A stretch of DNA of 64,000 bases from Calothrix sp. 336/3 (lineage in GTDB: Bacteria; Cyanobacteriota; Cyanobacteriia; Cyanobacteriales; Nostocaceae): positions 970,700 through 1,034,699 of the forward strand of contig NZ_CP011382.1 of the NCBI RefSeq assembly GCF_000734895.2, written 5' to 3'. The stretch's first letter is position 1, and each line of letters starts with the position of its first letter. The notes beneath the pieces are model-generated. The model ran no database searches. It was not told the DNA's origin and worked only from the letters and a program-made list of their open reading frames with translations. This document shows positions 58,079-64,000 of the stretch, one piece after another. The translations under genes were made by a program, and so were the position numbers.

Positions 58079-59059
58079 ATGGGTTGGTTGTTTTCTGCTT
58101 TGGTACTTCTTCTAACGGTCTTGCTAGCACTATATTTAATCACTGCTCGTCGTTATCAATCATCTGACTCTGTTGCTAATTCCTACGATCAATGGACAGA
58201 AGACGGAATTTTGGAGTTTTATTGGGGTGAGCATATCCACCTCGGTCATTATGGCTTACCACCACAAAAAAAGGATTTTCTAGTCGCTAAATCTGATTTT
58301 GTCCACGAAATGGTGCGTTGGGGCGGTTTAGATAAATTACCCCCTGGTACTACCGTCCTAGATGTGGGTTGTGGAATTGGGGGTAGCAGTCGTATCTTGG
58401 CAAAGGATTATGGATTCTCGGTGACAGGTGTTACTATTAGTCCCCAACAAGTCAAACGCGCCCAGGAATTAACCCCTGAGGGAGTTGATGCACGGTTTAT
58501 TGTAGATGATGCTATGGCACTTTCCTTTCCCGATGGCAGTTTTGATGTGGTTTGGTCAATTGAAGCTGGACCCCACATGCCAGATAAAGCTGTTTTTGCA
58601 AGGGAGTTAATGAGAGTTCTCAAACCTGGTGGAGTGCTGGTTGTCGCTGACTGGAATCAGAGGGACGATCGCCAAAAACCTCTGAATTTTTGGGAGAAAC
58701 CTGTCATGCAACAACTACTCGATCAATGGTCTCACCCAGCTTTTTCCAGCATCGAAGGATTTTCTGAGCTTTTACAAGCTACGGGATTTGTTCAAGGTAG
58801 CGTCACTACAGATGACTGGTCAAAACAAACACTTCCTTCCTGGCTCGATTCTATTTGGCAGGGAGTGGCTAGACCTTCTGGTTTGGTGCGTTTTGGTCTA
58901 TCCGGCTTTGTTAAATCCCTGCGAGAAGTACCAACTTTATTGTTGATGCGCTTAGCATTTGGTACAGGTCTTTGCCGTTTTGGGATGTTCCGCGCTCTGC
59001 GGTCAAATTCCTTACAAAAAACTACTGAGATGGATGCGCCTCAAATTACCCAAGTTTAA
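58079..59059 (+). CDS. 2-methyl-6-phytyl-benzoquinol / solanesyl-benzoquinol methyltransferase
   Basis: 326 residues. An N-terminal membrane anchor (about 3-23) is followed by the near-invariant cyanobacterial segments SVANSYDQWTEDGILEFYWG, the SAM loop TTVLDVGCGIGGSSRILAKD, TGVTISPQQVKRAQEL, and a C-terminal region with REVPTLLLMRLAFGTGLCRFG. From recalled similarity this is the orthologue of Synechocystis sll0418, the enzyme that methylates the aromatic ring of precursors for tocopherol and plastoquinone (the VTE3 step in plants). The membrane anchor suits thylakoid or envelope location. The ATG at 58079 is the clear start. Confidence 0.93.
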   Translation: MGWLFSALVLLLTVLLALYLITARRYQSSDSVANSYDQWTEDGILEFYWGEHIHLGHYGLPPQKKDFLVAKSDFVHEMVRWGGLDKLPPGTTVLDVGCGIGGSSRILAKDYGFSVTGVTISPQQVKRAQELTPEGVDARFIVDDAMALSFPDGSFDVVWSIEAGPHMPDKAVFARELMRVLKPGGVLVVADWNQRDDRQKPLNFWEKPVMQQLLDQWSHPAFSSIEGFSELLQATGFVQGSVTTDDWSKQTLPSWLDSIWQGVARPSGLVRFGLSGFVKSLREVPTLLLMRLAFGTGLCRFGMFRALRSNSLQKTTEMDAPQITQV

Positions 59060-59118
59060 TCGCTGGAAAAATAGAGGGGCAATTAGTGAGAGTCAAAAAT
59101 AATGCTTAATATCGGGTA

Positions 59119-59172
59119 TTCCCTCCGGCACAGCTGGCTGGAGCCGGGGAACCCTGATCAGATTGGCGATCA
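59119..59172. other. strong double hairpin between convergent genes
   Basis: TTCCC-T-CCGGC pairs with GCCGG-GGAA (59119-59151). A second stem, TGATC with GATCA, follows (59155-59172). It lies between the ends of two convergent genes, so it may act as a bidirectional terminator or protect mRNA 3' ends. A T-run is absent. Confidence 0.5.
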
Positions 59173-59207
59173 ACTACGCCTCACAAATTGAGATAAAGTC
59201 CTCAAGA

Positions 59208-59576
59208 TTACGGGGTTTTCTCTGGTGTCCTTTCATAATAGCGACAAGATTCACAAGGACCTTCAGGATTGACCGCACAGCGAATAATTTCTGAGAGAGC
59301 ATTATACTGACAACTCGCATCGCCGACTACCCAGCGTCCATGAATAAAACTCTTTTCCTCTGGGCGCTTGGCACACTGCACATATAGGGCAATTTTTTGC
59401 AAACGATAACGACCTGATTTTAATTGATATCGATGGCGACGCTCAAGAACAGCGTAGGTTTTCCCCTCTAAATCAAGATAATTTCCTGGTTGTGGTGTCC
59501 AATTCAATTGAACACTACCAAGAGACTGGCGGGGATTTGTCAAAATCACCTCAGTTGGTAGAGAATCTGGCTCCAT
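59208..59576 (-). CDS. conserved cyanobacterial protein, DUF6464-like
   Basis: 122 residues. The N-terminal half contains VILTNPRQSLGSVQLNW and a beta strand pair (YLDLEGKTYAVLERRHRYQLKSGRYRL). The C-terminal half has four Cys: VQCAKRP, DASCQYNA, IRCAVNP, and GPCESCRYYE with a CxxC. The Cys pattern suggests zinc or iron-sulfur binding. I believe this is the DUF6464 family; its function is unknown. It is transcribed away from the candidate RNA gene at 59.7 kb. Confidence 0.78.
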   Translation of the reverse strand: MEPDSLPTEVILTNPRQSLGSVQLNWTPQPGNYLDLEGKTYAVLERRHRYQLKSGRYRLQKIALYVQCAKRPEEKSFIHGRWVVGDASCQYNALSEIIRCAVNPEGPCESCRYYERTPEKTP

Positions 59577-59672
59577 AATTTTCTGTAATACTATTTACAT
59601 TATTAGGATGTTATCGCACTCCCCTATCTCTTATTCCCCAGAATCAACACAAGTGAGTTTACAAAAATTTTC

Positions 59673-59703
59673 CTGACAAAACCCCCCATTCTCAGGCTAT
59701 AAT
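59673..59703 (+). promoter_or_regulatory. predicted promoter of the candidate RNA
   Basis: CTGACA (59673-59678) and a perfect TATAAT (59698-59703) are separated by 19 bases. Transcription would begin near 59710. Confidence 0.45.
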
Positions 59704-59709
59704 GAATTG

Positions 59710-59865
59710 GCTGGGTGTTCACCCACTAATAACTGCATCTGCGTTTATCGAAGGTCAGCTTTAAACCTATTGCCCTTGGGCAGCGTCAAAGCCTATCCTA
59801 AGGTCACATTTGTTGAACAACAGTTTAAGATTTCACCGGAAATCCCCCTTCTCGTCTATATTGTA
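59710..59865 (+). ncRNA. candidate structured non-coding RNA (6S-like possible)
   Basis: A 155-base, relatively GC-rich island in an AT-rich 900-base gap, directly downstream of a TATAAT promoter. It holds a series of stems: GGGTG/CACCC at the 5' end, GCTTT/AAAGC enclosing TTGCCC/GGGCAG, TGTTG/CAACA, and GATTTC(ACCG)GAAATC near the 3' end, then a pyrimidine-rich tail. No open frame is present. Length and an extended chain of stems recall cyanobacterial 6S RNA (about 185 nt), but I cannot confirm the family from sequence alone. Confidence 0.5.
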
Positions 59866-60477
59866 AATTTAACCTAGTAGTTAAAACAAACTCAGTTATC
59901 ATAGTTGTTGGCGCGCAGGTAATTTCTGTATTAAATGTCACTACTTCTTTGATACGTGTTCCCAAAAAAGATTTAGTTGTACATATATGCGTCAATCAAA
60001 AGAAAAACATAGTTAATCTAACTATGAAACGGTATAAATAGTGTCACAAGCAAGTTTTACTCGGCATCTACTTTGTGACATAAATGATTCGGTGCAGCTT
60101 AATAGCCTTGATTAGTTTCTACATAAATATTGCCAAAATTAAAGTTTTTCAGATTTCTGCTGAAAAATTATTTTCTGCGGCATGGTAATACGCAACTAAT
60201 CAGTGTGACTTAGTATACCTTGCTCAATAAAAATTCAGGTACTGAGCTCAGGTATTTCGGTGTGGCTAAATCATTTTCCGTTAATTAGCTTTGACCTTTT
60301 GCAGCAGGTTTAATCTTATCTAAGAAATAATACTTATTTGAGGAAAATTCATGGAAATTTTAAATACATGACTATCCAAAAAAACTAGTTACCTGCTATA
60401 ACATATAGATTAGAGCTTTTAATTCTGCTAAATAAGCCCACTCCTCACACAGCAAACGCCCTCTAGAGAGTCCACCA
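59866..60477. promoter_or_regulatory. AT-rich leader region upstream of the exported protein gene
   Basis: About 600 bases without a gene. It includes ACTCCTCACAC at 60440-60450, the exact core motif of the cyanobacterial small RNA Yfr1, 27 bases before the next start codon, and a small CCTCT/AGAG palindrome after it. No T-run terminator follows, so this is more likely leader sequence than a Yfr1 gene. Confidence 0.4.
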
Positions 60478-61734
60478 ATGCTGAAACACCTTTTGCTGTC
60501 TGGATGGTTCCGCGTGCAACCATTCTTCAAGTACGTCGTTCTGATTATGCTGATTGCTCCTTTGGCGACAGCATCGGCAAATTCTGTATCTGTAGAATTA
60601 TCGGAAGCTGTTGACAGAAATTCTGGGGTAATTTCCCCCAGTAGTTTAGGGACGAACCCCAATAATTCCACCAATCCATCCCAGATTGTTGAAAATCCTT
60701 CTGTTGAAAACAGTGTATTAATATCGTCTCACCCTGGGGATCAATCATCAACAGGTGTAAGCTCCTCTTTGACAGAAGATAATTTTCTTGCCGCAGATGT
60801 AGCAGATACCAAAGCATTGGCAGCAGTTGAACTAGCTCCCCAAGTGACACCCAAAACAATTGATAGAGGGGTTTCTTCGAGACAAGATTTGGTGCAAAAA
60901 TTGAGGGCATCGAAGATTCAATCTATAAGTGTAAATAATGGTGTTGTGGCGATTGAATCAGCAAAGGTTTTACCTGGTACAAAAGACTCTCAGTATCAAG
61001 AAGTCACCGTGATCGCAGACCCAAATGGGGCACAAATAGCGCAGGAAGACCCTTTAGGTAGTCCCCATCCCATCCCTTGGAAATGGATTATGGCGACCCA
61101 TGAGGCGATTGGTGCTAAGGGTGGTTCAGGTACACGTTATTACCGCAGCACACCAGTGGTATCACCAGATGGCAAGTATGCGGCATATAGTCGTGTACAG
61201 TTAGAAATTAAGCCAGAACTATATAATAGCCGGGTCAGCAGTGTTCTGTTTATCGAAGAGAGAAAAACAGGCAAATTGCAAGTGGTTTCTGCAACTTCTC
61301 GGAATATGGACAGTTTAGTTCGGCAGAATATCGCTGAAGATCCTAATGGGGTGGGAACTATCGGGGTGTTGGTTCCTGTAAGTTGGTCACAAAATGGCGA
61401 TCGCTTCCTTGCACGTAAATTTGAAGCAGTATTCAACACCTCTGATGTTACCGATCATGCAGTGATTTGGGATCAGAAACAAAATCAAGCGAATACAGTC
61501 AGTCCCACCCATGGGGAACAGGAACATGAGAAAATTTCTGTTCTGCTTGGTTGGAGCAAAACTCAACCAGGGAATGTGCTTTTCCGTAGTGGGGAAATGG
61601 GTGAAGAAAACTGGTCATTACTCGCTGTCAGCGATAATGGTACAACCGTTGCTGCAACTAATGCCGATCAACCTGTGACCTTTGGAGATAAAAATCAGCC
61701 ACTTTGGGCAGGTCCCCAGGTAGCATCAAGATAA
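60478..61734 (+). CDS. exported hypothetical protein
   Basis: 418 residues. The signal peptide (about 1-35) contains YVVLIMLIAPLATASA. A Ser/Asn/Val-rich disordered region (about 36-125) follows, then a globular part (about 130-418) with motifs such as HPIPWKWIMATHEAIGAKG, SPDGKYAAYSRVQLEIKP and VSWSQNGDRFLARKFE. The latter two look like beta-propeller (TolB-like) blades. It is probably a periplasmic or outer-face protein. I do not recognise a named family. A bidirectional terminator lies between it and the convergent moeB-like gene. Confidence 0.75.
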   Translation: MLKHLLLSGWFRVQPFFKYVVLIMLIAPLATASANSVSVELSEAVDRNSGVISPSSLGTNPNNSTNPSQIVENPSVENSVLISSHPGDQSSTGVSSSLTEDNFLAADVADTKALAAVELAPQVTPKTIDRGVSSRQDLVQKLRASKIQSISVNNGVVAIESAKVLPGTKDSQYQEVTVIADPNGAQIAQEDPLGSPHPIPWKWIMATHEAIGAKGGSGTRYYRSTPVVSPDGKYAAYSRVQLEIKPELYNSRVSSVLFIEERKTGKLQVVSATSRNMDSLVRQNIAEDPNGVGTIGVLVPVSWSQNGDRFLARKFEAVFNTSDVTDHAVIWDQKQNQANTVSPTHGEQEHEKISVLLGWSKTQPGNVLFRSGEMGEENWSLLAVSDNGTTVAATNADQPVTFGDKNQPLWAGPQVASR

Positions 61735-61805
61735 GTGCTGTATGCTGAAAACTAGTCTTCTGGCATTCAGTTTTGTCTCAAAATCTATATGACCTTACCA
61801 GCAAA

Positions 61806-61836
61806 AATCCCACCGTGAAAATGGTGGGATTAGTAT
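61806..61836. terminator. bidirectional intrinsic terminator
   Basis: AATCCCACC paired with GGTGGGATT around an 8-base loop, with A-rich sequence on the left and T-rich on the right. It serves the convergent genes ending at 61734 and 61858. Confidence 0.85.
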
Positions 61837-61857
61837 TTTAGGGATACATCAACAAAA

Positions 61858-63030
61858 TTAGTAAGTTGGTACGGAAGGATCTACTTCTTGACTCCAAGCA
61901 TTGATCCCACCCTTGACGTTTGTACCATCAATCCCAGCTTGTTTTAAAATTGCTAACGCCTTAGCAGAACGCCCACCCATCTTACAATGGGCAATTAGAC
62001 GATGACCGTTGAGAATTTCTTTTACCTGGGTGACACCATCACCGTTTTCAATATCCGGTAAAGGAATCAATACCGAACCAGGTATCTTAGCAATTTCGTA
62101 TTCGTTAGGATTGCGGACATCTATGAGAACAAAATCATCCGCACCACTATCTAACAACTGTTTTAATTCCACTACAGTCATTTCGGGAATTTCCATCTGC
62201 TGTTGTGCCTCCTGTGCTTGAGCTTGGGGTATACCGCAGAATTGTTCATAGTCTATCAGCTTTTCAATTACCGGGCGTACGGGGTTAGGACGCAATTTCA
62301 ACTCGCGGAATTTCATTTCCAGGGCATTATATAACAGCAAGCGTCCGCTTAATGTATTCCCTTGACCCAAGACAATTTTCACCGCTTCCGTAGCTTGGAT
62401 GACACCGATAATACCTGGGAGGATACCTAGTACACCGCCCTCAGCACAGGAAGGAACCATTCCTGGTGGTGGTGGTTCGGGATATAAATCACGGTAATTT
62501 GGTCCCCCTTCGTAGTTAAATACCGTTGCTTGTCCTTCAAATCGGAAAATCGAACCGTAGACGTTAGGTTTATTTAATAAAACACAAGCGTCATTTGTGA
62601 GGTAGCGAGTGGGGAAATTATCCGTTCCATCAATGACGACATCATAAGGTTTAATGATATCTAGGGCATTTTCGGAGCTGATACGAGTTTCGTATAAATC
62701 AACCTGACAATAGGGGTTAATTTCCAGAATACGATTTTTCGCTGATACAATTTTCGGTTTACCTACCCAAGATGTACCATGGATAATTTGCCGTTGTAGG
62801 TTAGAGGTATCAACAACATCGAAATCAACAATACCGATACGTCCGATACCTGCTGCTGCTAAATACAACAACAGGGGGGAACCGAGTCCACCTGTACCGA
62901 TACACAATACACTTGCAGCTTTGAGACGCTTTTGCCCTTCAACACCGACTTCTGGCAAAATCAGATGGCGGGAGTAGCGTTCGTAATCATCTTTTGTGAG
63001 CTGGATTTCGTCCAGATTGGGATTTAACAT
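61858..63030 (-). CDS. moeB: MoeB/ThiF-type adenylyltransferase fused to a rhodanese domain
   Basis: 390 residues. The E1-like adenylating domain (about 15-260) has YSRHLILPEVGVEGQKRLKAA, the nucleotide loop IGTGGLGSPLLLYLAAAGIG, VDFDVVDTSNLQRQI and DGTDNFPTRYL. A C-terminal rhodanese domain (about 283-385) has the active Cys in IAHCKMGGRSAKAL. The enzyme activates the C-terminal glycine of a sulfur-carrier protein (MoaD or ThiS), and the rhodanese domain supplies sulfur. The fusion resembles eukaryotic MOCS3 and is common in cyanobacteria. No zinc-binding CxxC pair is evident: only the Cys in VPSCAEGG and near EQFCGIPQ stand out. Confidence 0.92.
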   Translation of the reverse strand: MLNPNLDEIQLTKDDYERYSRHLILPEVGVEGQKRLKAASVLCIGTGGLGSPLLLYLAAAGIGRIGIVDFDVVDTSNLQRQIIHGTSWVGKPKIVSAKNRILEINPYCQVDLYETRISSENALDIIKPYDVVIDGTDNFPTRYLTNDACVLLNKPNVYGSIFRFEGQATVFNYEGGPNYRDLYPEPPPPGMVPSCAEGGVLGILPGIIGVIQATEAVKIVLGQGNTLSGRLLLYNALEMKFRELKLRPNPVRPVIEKLIDYEQFCGIPQAQAQEAQQQMEIPEMTVVELKQLLDSGADDFVLIDVRNPNEYEIAKIPGSVLIPLPDIENGDGVTQVKEILNGHRLIAHCKMGGRSAKALAILKQAGIDGTNVKGGINAWSQEVDPSVPTY

Positions 63031-63182
63031 AGCAGTTGGATACAGGAGCGCAGCCGGAGAATTGAGAATTAATTTGCGCTAGTGATATAGGGCGATATAT
63101 GCATAGTTATATGCACAATAGCTTATTAATGGTATCTGAAAATGGTGTCTATTGAAGCAATCTTGTTGTGAGCTTAATGATA

Positions 63183-63841
63183 TTATTTGATGCCCCGATG
63201 TAATTCCTCCAACTCCTGCAATGCTTGGAAAGTACCTACAACCCAAGCACGTTCTACCGTTATCGGTATAATTTGCGTAATCTGTATGTCCCCAAAAGTC
63301 GGACTAGTATCCGATTTCACGTATTGATGATTTTCTAGTAGGTAGATAGTCAACTTACCACTGTCGTAAATCCATAATTCTGGAACGGCGATCGCCTGAT
63401 AGGCATCTAGAGTAGTTTTAGATGTGATATCAATTTCAATGGCTAAATCGGGGGAGGATCGTCTGGTTGCAAACGACGATCAATCATACACTGATAATTT
63501 TGAATGTAAAAACAAGCATCGGGTTCAATACCAGCAATTCCTGGACGTTTAAACGTAGTAGAACCAAAAGGTTCATATCTCTTACCAATGATTTGTAACA
63601 AAATTTTCACAATATCGGCAATAATATCTTTGGGTTTTTCATGTTCAGGTAAAGGAACCATGATTTCTAAAGTACCTTGGTAGTACGCAACCCTTGTAGA
63701 CCGCTTTTCTCCCAGTTCCTGTAGAATAGACTCAAATTCCTGCCACGTAATATCAGGAATAGTAACTAAGCTCCCAGGAGCTAAACGGATTTGGCTGATA
63801 GGTTTGACAACGGATATTGGTGTTGTCATAGGTGGTTTCAA
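63183..63841 (-). pseudogene. frameshifted Uma2-family (DUF820) endonuclease-like gene
   Basis: The first part (63443-63841, 132 codons) reads as a Uma2 N-terminus: TWQEFESILQELGEKRSTRVAYYQGTLEIMVPLPEHE and GIEPDACFYIQNY. It ends early at DDPPPI-stop. Shifting one base at the C5 tract (63450-63454) restores the family: DLAIEIDITSKTTLDAYQAIAVPELWIYD, continuing to a stop at 63183. The nuclease-like Asp and Glu-x-Asp residues lie across the break. One C seems to have been lost. Uma2 genes are very numerous in cyanobacteria and often decay. A sequencing error or slippage-prone tract is an alternative. Confidence 0.82.
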
Positions 63842-63987
63842 GTATGGGGTAGTTTAACTTGGCAGATCAAGCTGCAATGTTGAGGGGAAATTTCTGTGGC
63901 TGACATTATCTGGCTGTTGGTGGTTTATTACCAGCGTTCCTGACATTCACAATCTTACTCAATAAATCAAACCAAAAAGGCGCACCC

Positions 63988-64000
63988 ATGGAAATTGCAA
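63988..64000 (+). CDS. possible start of a gene cut by the window edge
   Basis: ATG followed by codons for Glu-Ile-Ala, with AAAAAGG about 9 bases upstream. Too short to identify. Confidence 0.25.

Noticed and set aside
59119..59172. A possible c-di-AMP (ydaO-type) riboswitch because of GCCGGGGAACC
   Set aside because: The other conserved boxes of that riboswitch are missing, and the site follows gene ends rather than preceding a start.
60430..60477. A full Yfr1 RNA gene
   Set aside because: The core motif is present, but there is no flanking 5' stem and no GC-rich terminator with a T-run.
1..64000. tRNA or rRNA genes
   Set aside because: I looked for TTCGAATC/TTCAAATC-type T-arm signatures and rRNA-like tracts on both strands and found none with a credible cloverleaf.

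Overview
The window looks like chromosome from a filamentous, Nostocales-type cyanobacterium. HIP1 octamers (GCGATCGC) are frequent inside and between genes. There are heptanucleotide tandem repeats, long AT-rich intergenic spaces and very large hybrid two-component proteins. Cyanobacterium-specific genes are present: the plastoquinone/tocopherol methyltransferase, a CBS-CP12 fusion, a group 2 sigma factor, minDE, and several small families seen mainly in this phylum. No rRNA, tRNA, CRISPR array, prophage or intact transposase was found.

Layout. 1-4.6 kb holds a giant hybrid kinase, a CheY-like regulator and a CBS-CP12 protein. 4.7-9.7 kb holds a sugar-type binding lipoprotein and a membrane hybrid kinase; this module is bracketed by two direct copies of the 3' end of the neighbouring CoA-ligase gene and ends in a truncated receiver gene. 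9.7-16.4 kb is a minus-strand fermentation block: pflA, adhE, and an ADP-forming acyl-CoA synthetase fused to a GNAT acetyltransferase. 16.7-22.3 kb has a CPA2 antiporter, a VapC-type toxin pair, phosphofructokinase, two inverted 170-bp MITEs and a second, broken PIN toxin locus. 22.6-32.9 kb has an AAA/PD-(D/E)XK-like protein, HypB, a deoxyhypusine-synthase-like protein, small conserved proteins, a helical-repeat protein and a CHASE2-Ser/Thr kinase. 32.9-41.5 kb is mostly minus strand: flavin monooxygenase, YihY, ComM-like ATPase, a membrane protein, and a FIST sensor with its histidine kinase. 43-50.4 kb has a frameshifted membrane gene, fasciclin protein, GST, HerA-like ATPase and sigma factor. 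51-64 kb has envelope proteins, minD-minE without minC, a Tat-exported phosphoesterase, two methyltransferases, a likely structured RNA, a MoeB-rhodanese fusion and a frameshifted Uma2 gene.

How the genes work together. The fermentation block, with glycolytic PfkA and the redox-linked CBS-CP12 nearby, points to dark or anoxic carbon metabolism: pyruvate formate-lyase activation, acetyl-CoA to ethanol, and possibly acetyl-CoA to acetate plus ATP. Signalling is the other main theme, with three histidine kinases, one Ser/Thr kinase, receivers, and two apparent sensor pairs (binding protein plus kinase, FIST plus kinase).

Most notable are the traces of recent rearrangement: the direct-repeat-bracketed sensory module, a 38-bp exact duplication between two unrelated gene ends, the MITE pair with intact 5-bp target duplications, a palindromic repeat inside a coding region, and several frameshifted or start-less genes. 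I see no clear undescribed multi-gene system. The best candidates for new biology are the structured RNA near 59.7 kb, the bracketed sensory module, and the minDE locus lacking minC.
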